This document shows, in pieces, positions 6,594 to 12,326 of a DNA stretch of 12,326 nucleotides (position 1 is its first letter; the number at the start of each line of letters is the position of its first letter). The notes under the pieces were generated by a model that was given only the letters and a program-made list of their open reading frames with translations, was not told where the DNA came from and did not search any database. Made by a program: the position numbers and the translations under genes. This DNA comes from Prolixibacteraceae bacterium (lineage in GTDB: Bacteria; Bacteroidota; Bacteroidia; Bacteroidales; Prolixibacteraceae). The DNA is taken from positions 1 through 12,326 of the forward strand of contig DPRM01000026.1 of NCBI GenBank assembly GCA_003537645.1, in the 5' to 3' direction.

Positions 6594-6608
6594 GACTTTT
6601 TATGAATG
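6594..6608 (-). repeat. 15-bp inverted repeat, right arm
   Basis: GACTTTTTATGAATG lies five bases after the HNH gene stop and is the exact reverse complement of 5269-5283. See the left arm for interpretation. Confidence 0.35.
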
Positions 6609-6662
6609 GCAAAATAAAAACCTAATGGAACTTCAGGTATGCACTGCAGCTCGCAGCCGCTG

Positions 6663-6688
6663 GTGCCAATTTGCAATTGGCACTTTTT
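6663..6688 (+). terminator. Intrinsic terminator after the HNH gene
   Basis: GTGCCAATT (6663-6671) pairs perfectly with AATTGGCAC (6675-6683) around a 3-nt loop, followed at once by TTTTT (6684-6688). This is a canonical rho-independent terminator for the plus strand, about 75 bp after the HNH stop codon. It shields the tetR promoter from read-through. The hairpin may belong to an interspersed element, since a second hairpin follows directly. Confidence 0.7.
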
Positions 6689-6694
6689 AGCTCT

Positions 6695-6707
6695 GGATTT
6701 GTAATCC
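6695..6707. repeat. Second small hairpin (GGATT-tgt-AATCC)
   Basis: GGATT (6695-6699) and AATCC (6703-6707) form a tight 5-bp stem 12 bp after the terminator stem. With that stem and the GC-rich stretch at 6644-6662 it looks like one structured intergenic element of about 75 bp. Similar paired hairpins occur near REP-associated transposase elements in Bacteroidota, but that identification is from memory only. Confidence 0.35.
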
Positions 6708-6786
6708 CGACTAGACTCGTAAACAAGGACAATCGCTAATTTGTGAAAAATCAGAAATTATACTTTCTGTAAATAAAATATACGTT

Positions 6787-6819
6787 TTTGGTTTTATTTT
6801 GATACGAATCGTATATTTG
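6787..6819 (+). promoter_or_regulatory. tetR operon promoter with overlapping palindromic operator
   Basis: TTTG (6787-6790) is followed after 21 nt by TATATTTG (6812-6819), a good Bacteroidota promoter; the start should be near 6826, about 20 nt before the tetR ATG. The palindrome ATACG-aat-CGTAT (6802-6814) overlaps the first three bases of the -7 element, where a bound repressor would block RNA polymerase. A further half-site ATACG lies at 6780-6784. The arrangement predicts that the TetR protein represses its own operon. The leader has no Shine-Dalgarno sequence. Confidence 0.65.
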
Positions 6820-6844
6820 TCATGTTTTTGTAATCCAACGAATC

Positions 6845-7429
6845 ATGGCAGAAATAACACAAAACAAAAAATACCTCGACATTATTCAGGCTGCGCGCGC
6901 GTTGTTTTGGAAACACGGTTTCAAGCGGGTATCGATCGAGGAGATTTGCCGGGAAGCCAAAACCAGCAAAATGACTTTCTATAAATTTTTTTCCAATAAA
7001 TTGGAGCTAGCCAAAGCGGTGTTCGACTTTGTAGTTGATGATTCAGTTTCAACCTTTAGAACGGTTTTACATGAAACTACTTCTGCATCGGACTTGATTG
7101 GCCAAATGCTGCAAATGAAAAAAGAGGGAATTCACGAGATTAGTAAAGAGTTCATCACCGATTTTTATACCAACCCTGAATTGGGCTTGAAAGATTACAT
7201 CGAAGAAAAAACCCGCATAGTTTGGGCCGAAATGATTGGCGATTTCAAGTTGGCACAAGAACGTGGAATTTTACGCAAAGACCTGAACATCGAATTCTTC
7301 GTTTATTTCACCCAGAAATACAGCGACTTACTGAATGATCCGTATCTCAATAAAATCTACCCAAATCCACAGGATTTGATTATGGAACTTACAAGGTTTT
7401 CGGCTTACGGAATTTCGCCTCACCAATAA
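6845..7429 (+). CDS. TetR/AcrR-family transcriptional regulator
   Basis: A 194-residue protein of normal TetR length. The N-terminal DNA-binding domain covers about residues 8-55, with a helix-turn-helix at about 29-49 (VSIEEICREAKTSKMTFYKFF) and the characteristic FxxHGFxxxSIEEI start and FYxFFxNKLEL end. The remaining 140 residues are a divergent helical ligand-binding and dimerisation domain whose ligand cannot be inferred. It is the first gene of the operon, four bases before the outer-membrane protein start, so translation is probably coupled. The palindrome over its own promoter suggests autorepression relieved by a molecule that the ABC system handles. The ATG at 6845 was chosen because the HTH follows at the usual distance. 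Confidence 0.92.
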   Translation: MAEITQNKKYLDIIQAARALFWKHGFKRVSIEEICREAKTSKMTFYKFFSNKLELAKAVFDFVVDDSVSTFRTVLHETTSASDLIGQMLQMKKEGIHEISKEFITDFYTNPELGLKDYIEEKTRIVWAEMIGDFKLAQERGILRKDLNIEFFVYFTQKYSDLLNDPYLNKIYPNPQDLIMELTRFSAYGISPHQ

Positions 7430-7433
7430 TGAC

Positions 7434-8570
7434 ATGATTTCATTCCGATACATATTATTGGCATTCTGCATCATTCTGGTTCAAAACCTAATCGCACAAA
7501 ACCTTGAATTTAAAGGGCAGGCATCGGCATGGGTCAACTTCAACCCAAACAATGATTTGAAACTTTGGAGTGGGGCACGTTACCTGCCGCAACTCAATTT
7601 CAAGTTGGGTGAGCCCTCGAAAAGCCTGTTCGATTTTGAAGCTTCAGCCAATCTGAACGGAACTTTGGGTACCCTTCCGTTTGATAAAAATTACACCGAC
7701 GGAAGCATTAAACCCTACCGCTTGTGGGCCCGATATTCTACCGAGCAGTTGGAAATCAGGGCCGGATTGCAGAAAATAAACTTTGGTTCGGCATCGATGA
7801 TTCGTCCACTCATGTGGTTCGACCAACTCGATCCGCGTGACCCATTACAACTCACCGATGGCGTTTGGGGTGTTTTGGGCCGCTACTATTTTCTGAACAA
7901 TGCCAACCTGTGGATGTGGGTGCTTTACGGAAACGAAAATCCCAAAACCTGGGAGATCGGCAACACCAGTCAGCGACAGCCCGAATTTGGTGGCCGGTTC
8001 CAAATGCCCGTACCAAAAGGTGAAATGGGGATTTCGTACCATCACCGTTTATCCGACACGAATAATCTGGATACATTGGTGACCCTTAACGATATGGTTC
8101 CTGAAAACCGCATTGGTTTGGATGGTAAATGGGACGTGGGCGTTGGGCTTTGGTTCGAAGCGGTCTGGCTCAATAAATCGAAAAACGTGGGCAATTTCAC
8201 CAACCAAACCTCAATGAGCATTGGGACTGATTATACCTTTGGAATAGGTAACGGACTGAATGTCATTTATGAACAGTTGCTGTTTGCGTACGATCAAAAA
8301 CCTTTCCGCATCAACGATCCGTTTATTTTTTCCACTCTTTCTCTCAATTATCCGTTCAGTCTGAACGACAATCTTAGCGCAATGGTTTATTACGACTGGA
8401 TCAATAAGGGCGTTTACAACATTGTGACATGGAACCACCAATTCAAGAATATTACGTTATACTGCATGGGTTTCAGCAACCCCAAACAGTACAAAATACC
8501 GCTCACCGCCAATGACATGAACCTTTTTGCCGGAACGGGTGTGCAAATCATGATCGTATTCAATCATTAA
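7434..8570 (+). CDS. Outer-membrane beta-barrel protein (porin-like)
   Basis: A 378-residue exported protein. Residues 1-21 form a signal peptide (short basic start, hydrophobic core, cleavage predicted at LIA|QN). The mature part alternates aromatic and polar residues in amphipathic strands (for example LRAG-type strands around RLWARYSTEQLEIRAGLQ and GISYHHRLSD) and ends in a strand close to the C-terminus (GVQIMIVFNH), as in outer-membrane barrels. No plug domain or TonB box is seen, so it is not a TonB-dependent receptor. I do not recognise the exact family. Its place between the regulator and the ABC genes (12 bp before the ATPase) suggests it is the outer-membrane partner or channel of that system, or is affected by its cargo. 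That role is inference. Confidence 0.75.
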   Translation: MISFRYILLAFCIILVQNLIAQNLEFKGQASAWVNFNPNNDLKLWSGARYLPQLNFKLGEPSKSLFDFEASANLNGTLGTLPFDKNYTDGSIKPYRLWARYSTEQLEIRAGLQKINFGSASMIRPLMWFDQLDPRDPLQLTDGVWGVLGRYYFLNNANLWMWVLYGNENPKTWEIGNTSQRQPEFGGRFQMPVPKGEMGISYHHRLSDTNNLDTLVTLNDMVPENRIGLDGKWDVGVGLWFEAVWLNKSKNVGNFTNQTSMSIGTDYTFGIGNGLNVIYEQLLFAYDQKPFRINDPFIFSTLSLNYPFSLNDNLSAMVYYDWINKGVYNIVTWNHQFKNITLYCMGFSNPKQYKIPLTANDMNLFAGTGVQIMIVFNH

Positions 8571-8582
8571 AATATTCGGTTT

Positions 8583-9281
8583 ATGGAAAACTCCGCTATC
8601 ATTCAAATCAATCAGCTCATCAAACGATTCCCCATCGGAAAGGGTGAGTTTACCGCACTGAAAGGAATTAACCTGAACTTCGGGACAGGTGAATTTGCCG
8701 GGCTTATTGGTCCCAGTGGCTCCGGAAAAACCACACTGCTCAACATCATCGGATCACTCGATATGCCCACTGAAGGAGAGGCAATTGTGCTAGGAAAATC
8801 TATTTCCAAATTGAGTGCTAAAGAGTCGGCCAAACTGCGTAAAGAGAGTTTAGGATTTATTTTCCAGAGCTACAATCTGTTGCAGGTACATACGGTTTTC
8901 GAAAACGTGGAATTTCCACTGTTGCTGCTCGATTACACCACTCCGGAACGTAAAAAAATGGTGATGGATGCGCTGGAATGGGTGGGCCTGACCGACAAAG
9001 TAAAATCGAAACCGCCACAACTTTCCGGAGGCGAATGCCAGCGTGTGGCCATTGCCCGCGCCATGGTGAAAAAACCCTCGTTGGTGTTGGCCGATGAACC
9101 AACCGCCAACCTCGATGCAGCCAACTCGCATAACATCCTGCAAACCATGCAGAACCTGAACCGTGAACTAAAAACCACCTTCATTTTTGCGACTCACGAT
9201 GAAAAAGTCATCGGTTACCTGAAACGTAAAATCTTCCTGAAAGACGGCCTGGTCGATCATGAAGAATGGATAACCCAGTAA
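8583..9281 (+). CDS. ABC transporter ATPase, LolD/MacB type
   Basis: A 232-residue nucleotide-binding subunit. Seen: Walker A GPSGSGKTT (43-51), Q-loop Gln95 in FIFQSYNLL, signature LSGGE (147-151, followed by CQRV), Walker B VLADEPT (168-174) and H-loop His205 in ATHDE. The short length, YNLL after the Q-loop and LLNIIGSLDMPTEG after Walker A are typical of the LolD/MacB/FtsE-like group. Members drive mechanical transport by FtsX-type permeases rather than passage through a channel. It is followed by, and overlaps with or nearly abuts, the first permease gene, as expected for subunits made together. It probably serves both permeases in the operon, possibly as a heteromer. Confidence 0.95.
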   Translation: MENSAIIQINQLIKRFPIGKGEFTALKGINLNFGTGEFAGLIGPSGSGKTTLLNIIGSLDMPTEGEAIVLGKSISKLSAKESAKLRKESLGFIFQSYNLLQVHTVFENVEFPLLLLDYTTPERKKMVMDALEWVGLTDKVKSKPPQLSGGECQRVAIARAMVKKPSLVLADEPTANLDAANSHNILQTMQNLNRELKTTFIFATHDEKVIGYLKRKIFLKDGLVDHEEWITQ

Positions 9282-9292
9282 AACCGAAAATC

Positions 9293-10468
9293 ATGAAAAT
9301 AGCATTTAAACTGGCTTTCCGAAACCTGATAGGCGCCGGGTTACGCACATGGTTGAACGTAATCGTGTTGTCGTTTTCCTTCGTGGTCATTATCTGGATG
9401 AAGGGAATTCTGGTGGGCTGGGACCATCAGGCCAAAAACGATATGGAACAGTGGGAAATTGGCAAAGGCCAGTTCTGGCACAAGCAGTACGACCCTTACG
9501 ATGCTTTTACCATTACCGACAGTCATGCCTCAATTCCCAGTGAATTTAAGCCTGAAATTGAACGTGGAAAAATGGTTCCCATGCTTTTTGCGCAGGGAAC
9601 CATTTACCCACAGGGCCGGATGCAACCAGCAATGATTAAGGGAATTCCGGCCAGTCAAACTTTGCTGAAAATACCAACGCACCAGCTCGATTCGGAGACC
9701 GATGCCATACCTGCCATTATTGGGGAGGTTATGGCACGTTCGAGCCACCTTGAAAAAGGGAGCCGCGTTGTTTTGCGCTGGCGCGACAGCAAAGGCACCT
9801 TCGATGCTGCTGAAATTGAGATTGTTGATGTTTTCTCGACCACAGTCCCAACTATTGATGTTGCACAAGTCTGGATTAATCTGGAGACCATGCAGGAAAA
9901 ACTATTGCTTCCTGAACAAGCCACGCTTTTCAGTTTTGCCAATGCCGAAGAGAACCGCTCCACAGTTGGCGACTTCAGTCTAAAAACAAAAAAAGACCTG
10001 ACCGCCGAGATTGATGCCATGATCAAAACAAAAAATGCCGGTCAATCGGTTTTCTATGTCATTTTGTTATTGCTGGCGATGCTGGCGATTTTCGACACCC
10101 AAATTTTATCCATTTTTCGCAGGCAAAAGGAGATAGGAACCTACGTTGCCCTGGGTTACACCCGGCAGCAAGTGGTGGCTCTGTTTACGGTTGAAGGAGC
10201 CATGCACGCTGTTTTGGCTGCAGCTTTGGCTGCTGTTTACGGAATTCCGTTTTTTATCTGGCAAGCCAAAGTTGGCTTCACCGTTCCGATGGATACCAGC
10301 GAATTCGGTATGTCTGTTGCCCCAGTCATGTACCCGATTTACAGTATGGGACTGATACTTACGACCACTTTGATCGTGCTTTTGACCACCTCGGTGGTAA
10401 GTTACTGGCCGGCGCGCCGCATTGCAAAAATGAACCCAACTGAAGCTTTAAGGGGGAAAATACAGTAG
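9293..10468 (+). CDS. ABC transporter permease, FtsX/MacB type (first of two)
   Basis: A 391-residue inner-membrane permease with the MacB layout: one N-terminal helix (about 20-42), a large periplasmic domain (about 43-250), then three helices (about 253-275, 302-323, 352-372). The FtsX signature RRQKEIGTYVALGYTRQQV joins helices 2 and 3, and the end PARRIAKMNPTEALRGK is the usual cytoplasmic tail that contacts the ATPase. The start was set at ATG 9293 (MKIAFKLAFRN) because the family begins with an amphipathic helix just before helix 1. An in-frame ATG at 9266 would overlap the ATPase gene by 16 bp and adds only nine polar residues. Likely role: LolC/E- or MacB-like extraction or export of a lipid, lipoprotein or small molecule. 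Confidence 0.88.
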   Translation: MKIAFKLAFRNLIGAGLRTWLNVIVLSFSFVVIIWMKGILVGWDHQAKNDMEQWEIGKGQFWHKQYDPYDAFTITDSHASIPSEFKPEIERGKMVPMLFAQGTIYPQGRMQPAMIKGIPASQTLLKIPTHQLDSETDAIPAIIGEVMARSSHLEKGSRVVLRWRDSKGTFDAAEIEIVDVFSTTVPTIDVAQVWINLETMQEKLLLPEQATLFSFANAEENRSTVGDFSLKTKKDLTAEIDAMIKTKNAGQSVFYVILLLLAMLAIFDTQILSIFRRQKEIGTYVALGYTRQQVVALFTVEGAMHAVLAAALAAVYGIPFFIWQAKVGFTVPMDTSEFGMSVAPVMYPIYSMGLILTTTLIVLLTTSVVSYWPARRIAKMNPTEALRGKIQ

Positions 10469-10475
10469 GAGTGAG

Positions 10476-10517
10476 AAAGTTATAAGTTCATAAAGTTATA
10501 AGTTCATAAAGTATAAA
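10476..10517 (+). repeat. Tandem 16-bp repeats, left flank of the cassette
   Basis: Two identical units AAAGTTATAAGTTCAT follow each other directly, then a truncated unit AAAGTATAAA. They begin eight bases after the permease stop codon and end just before the small gene. Their inverted counterpart follows the gene. Confidence 0.75.
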
Positions 10518-10526
10518 ACTAACGGC

Positions 10527-10886
10527 ATGGAGAATAAAGAGTTTGCAAAAGGGTTGGAGTTGCGGACAAAAAAGTTTGCAATTTCGATATTGAGTTTATC
10601 GGGAAAGTTGCCAAATACCGTTGAAGGGAAAGTTGTGAGAAACCAGGTTTCGAAATCGGGAACTAGTGTTGGTGCTAACTATCGGGAAGCAAATCGCGGC
10701 AGAAGTAAGGCAGATTTTGCAAGCAGGATTAAAATTGCCGAAAGTGAAGCAAGCGAAACTGCTTTCTGGCTTGAAATCATTCAGGAGATGAAATGGACTG
10801 AAGAGCTTAAACTTCAGGGATTATTGAAAGAGTGCAACGAATTACTTGCAATCTTTACTTCCATCAGCAAAACCCTAAAATCATAA
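10527..10886 (+). CDS. Four-helix-bundle protein (S23/23S rRNA IVS-protein family)
   Basis: A 119-residue, entirely helical, basic protein. The family block SKSGTSVGANYREANRGRSKADF (starting at residue 42) and the later IAESEASETAFWLEII identify the four-helix-bundle family first found in intervening sequences of 23S rRNA genes of Leptospira and Coxiella. The family is also related to the Avd accessory protein of diversity-generating retroelements. Members form ring-shaped pentamers with positively charged surfaces that may bind nucleic acid; the cellular role of the free-standing Bacteroidota copies is not established. Here it splits an ABC operon and is framed by inverted repeats, which points to a mobile unit rather than a transporter subunit. 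It lies in the direction of the operon, so it is probably co-transcribed. No reverse transcriptase or rRNA is nearby, so it is neither a DGR nor an rRNA insertion. Confidence 0.9.
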   Translation: MENKEFAKGLELRTKKFAISILSLSGKLPNTVEGKVVRNQVSKSGTSVGANYREANRGRSKADFASRIKIAESEASETAFWLEIIQEMKWTEELKLQGLLKECNELLAIFTSISKTLKS

Positions 10887-10928
10887 CTCTATGAACTCTA
10901 AGTACTTTATGAACTCTATGAACTTCAA
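10887..10928 (-). repeat. TATGAACT repeats, right flank of the cassette
   Basis: Three copies of TATGAACT at 10890-10897, 10908-10915 and 10917-10924, the reverse complement of the AGTTCATA core in the left-flank tandem units. They start directly after the stop codon of the small gene and end about 20 bp before the second permease. Confidence 0.7.
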
Positions 10929-10946
10929 CAGTAAATACATAAAGCT

Positions 10947-12224
10947 ATGATACGATTCTTGCTGAAAGGATTGTTGCGCGACAAAAGGCGCAGCCTGATG
11001 CCCATACTAATTGTTGCGGTGGGCGTAACGTTGAGCGTTTTTCTTCATGCTTATATTACGGGCTTGATGAACGATTCGATAGAGATGAACGCCAAATTGA
11101 GTTTTGGACATGTGAAAGTGGTAACCAAATCGTTTGCCGAAAACATCAGCCAAATGCCGACCGATCTGGCGCTGCTCGAAACCAGTGCATTGAAAGAAAA
11201 ACTTAGTCAGGAATTTCCTGATGTTGCGTGGGTGGAGCGCATCCAGTTTGGTGGTTTGATTGATGCCCCGGATGAAAACGGCGAAACCAAAGCTCAAGGA
11301 CCTGCGATAGGAATTGGCGTTGATCTGCTTTCGGGAAAATCGAGCGAAGCAGAGCGGATGGGCATGGCTAAATCGTTGGTGCGCGGACGTTTACCCGAAA
11401 ATAAGGGCGAAATAGTACTAAGCGAATTGTTTTCGCAAAAGCTGGGAGTAAATCCGGGCGACAAGATCACGCTGATTGGTTCGACCATGAATGGAAGTAT
11501 GAGTTATTACAACTTCATCCTGGCCGGAACGCTTTCTTTTGGTGTCCAGGTAATGGACAAGGGAACCATCATTGCTGATATTGAAGATGTTCGCCTGGCG
11601 CTCGACATGGACGATGCTGCCACTGAAATCACCGGATTTTTCGGTTCAGGCTACTTTTCGGCTGATCTGGCCGCAGATGTAAAAGATAAATTCTTGTCGA
11701 ATTTCCCAAATCCTGAAAATGATGAATACGCTCCGGTGATGTTATCGCTCAAAGATCAGGGAAGTATGGGGCAGTTTGTCGATTTGTCGAATACGATGGG
11801 CGCCATTATCACCTTTGTATTTATGCTGGCCATGTCGCTGGTTTTGTGGAATGCCGGATTGCTCGGAGGAATACGGCGTTACGGTGAATTTGGCATCCGG
11901 CTGGCGATGGGCGAAGAGAAAAAACATGTCTATCGAACACTGGTTTACGAATCCGTAATGATTGGCATTGCCGGATCTGTTGTTGGTACCACAATCGGAC
12001 TTTTCTTTGCCTGGCTAATGCAAACTTATGGATTAGATCTGGGCGATTCTATGAATGGTTCGTCGATGATGATGCCCACCATTATCCGTGCCCGCATTAC
12101 ACCAGTTGATTTTTACATCGGATTCCTGCCCGGAATTGTATCGACCGTAATTGGCGCAATGCTTGCCGGAGTTGGCATATATAAACGAAAAACCTCGCAA
12201 CTGTTTAAAGAGCTGGAGGCGTAA
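10947..12224 (+). CDS. ABC transporter permease, FtsX/MacB type (second of two)
   Basis: A 425-residue permease with the same architecture as the first but only distantly similar: helix 1 at about 17-40, a periplasmic domain at about 41-280, and helices at about 284-309, 337-358 and 390-412. The FtsX signature RRYGEFGIRLAMGEEKKHVYR follows helix 2. The periplasmic part includes VRGRLPENKGEIVLSELFSQKLG, a motif common in LolC/E- and MacB-like domains. Two unequal permeases with one ATPase recall the LolCDE arrangement, so a heteromeric complex is plausible, acting at the inner membrane with the outer-membrane protein encoded upstream. The substrate is unknown. The ATG at 10947 gives the usual basic amphipathic start MIRFLLKGLLRDKRRS. 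The gene is intact despite the cassette inserted before it. Confidence 0.88.
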   Translation: MIRFLLKGLLRDKRRSLMPILIVAVGVTLSVFLHAYITGLMNDSIEMNAKLSFGHVKVVTKSFAENISQMPTDLALLETSALKEKLSQEFPDVAWVERIQFGGLIDAPDENGETKAQGPAIGIGVDLLSGKSSEAERMGMAKSLVRGRLPENKGEIVLSELFSQKLGVNPGDKITLIGSTMNGSMSYYNFILAGTLSFGVQVMDKGTIIADIEDVRLALDMDDAATEITGFFGSGYFSADLAADVKDKFLSNFPNPENDEYAPVMLSLKDQGSMGQFVDLSNTMGAIITFVFMLAMSLVLWNAGLLGGIRRYGEFGIRLAMGEEKKHVYRTLVYESVMIGIAGSVVGTTIGLFFAWLMQTYGLDLGDSMNGSSMMMPTIIRARITPVDFYIGFLPGIVSTVIGAMLAGVGIYKRKTSQLFKELEA

Positions 12225-12326
12225 AATTTTTATGTGTCTGATTAGTTGCTTGATACTTTGACTCACCCCAAGCCTTGCAAGCAGAGCTTCCCCCTCTCTT
12301 TAAAGCTACTCTTTATACACAAATAA
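12225..12326. other. Downstream intergenic stretch to the window edge
   Basis: No gene start is visible and no clear intrinsic terminator follows the second permease. The CACCCCAAG...CTTCCCCCTCTCTTTAAAG part resembles degenerate pyrimidine-rich intergenic repeats that I recall from other Bacteroidota, but the segment is too short to judge. Confidence 0.3.

Larger units (their letters stand above)
10469..10946. mobile_element. Putative insertion cassette carrying a four-helix-bundle gene
   Basis: Between the two permease genes lies a segment of about 480 bp with a small gene flanked by inverted motif arrays. The left flank is a perfect tandem of AAAGTTATAAGTTCAT (10476-10491 and 10492-10507) plus a partial third copy. 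The right flank carries TATGAACT at 10890, 10908 and 10917. AGTTCATAAAGT (10485-10496 and 10501-10512) is the exact inverse of ACTTTATGAACT (10904-10915). The rest of the operon is tightly packed, with gaps of 4 and 12 bp, so this gap looks inserted. No target-site duplication was identified, and how such a unit would move is unknown. Confidence 0.5.

Noticed and set aside
10527..10886. Diversity-generating retroelement (Avd-like gene)
   Set aside because: The protein is of the related S23 type, but there is no reverse transcriptase, template repeat or variable repeat in the window.

Overview
The window looks like chromosomal DNA from a Bacteroidota bacterium, probably a marine or anaerobic member of the Marinilabiliales type. 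This rests on three observations: two promoters of the form TTTG-N21-TATATTTG (Bacteroidota consensus TTTG / TAnnTTTG), A-rich leaders without clear Shine-Dalgarno sites, and gene content typical of the phylum (GH65 phosphorylase with pgmB and an SLC45-like sugar transporter; a scattered four-helix-bundle protein gene). The genus assignment is only an impression.

Left block, minus strand (1-4550): a cytoplasmic maltose-type disaccharide pathway in transcription order MFS sugar importer -> beta-phosphoglucomutase (pgmB) -> GH65 disaccharide phosphorylase, whose C-terminus runs off the left edge. The importer brings in the disaccharide, the phosphorylase splits it with phosphate into beta-glucose 1-phosphate plus glucose, and PgmB converts the former to glucose 6-phosphate. 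The promoter lies about 225 bp upstream of the importer start. A perfect LacI-family-like operator (TGCAAACGTTTGCA) lies about 100 bp upstream of it. Both gaps inside the putative operon carry a 48-nt palindromic element bounded by CCGTCCG/CGGACGG, plus other hairpin-rich repeats.

Middle (4551-6844): almost 1 kb without a gene, then an AT-rich island. The gene-free stretch holds the most unusual structure in the window: an array of degenerate AACAGGAC octamers at 20-21 bp steps (mean 20.7 bp, two helical turns). Four copies point one way and about ten the other, in exact mirror register about base 5048. Next is an HNH endonuclease-like gene broken by one in-frame TAA directly before its first active-site histidine, while the remaining 268 codons stay open. 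A 15-bp inverted repeat brackets this gene at a distance, and a strong terminator follows it.

Right block, plus strand (6845-12224): a compact operon of TetR regulator, outer-membrane beta-barrel protein, LolD/MacB-type ABC ATPase and two FtsX/MacB-type permeases. A palindrome overlaps its -7 promoter element, which suggests TetR autoregulation. The layout suggests a ligand-inducible export or envelope transport system. Between the two permease genes sits a roughly 450-bp cassette with a four-helix-bundle (S23/IVS-like) protein gene flanked by inverted arrays of an AGTTCATA motif. It looks like a small mobile insertion that left the operon orientation intact.

No tRNA, rRNA or CRISPR array was seen.
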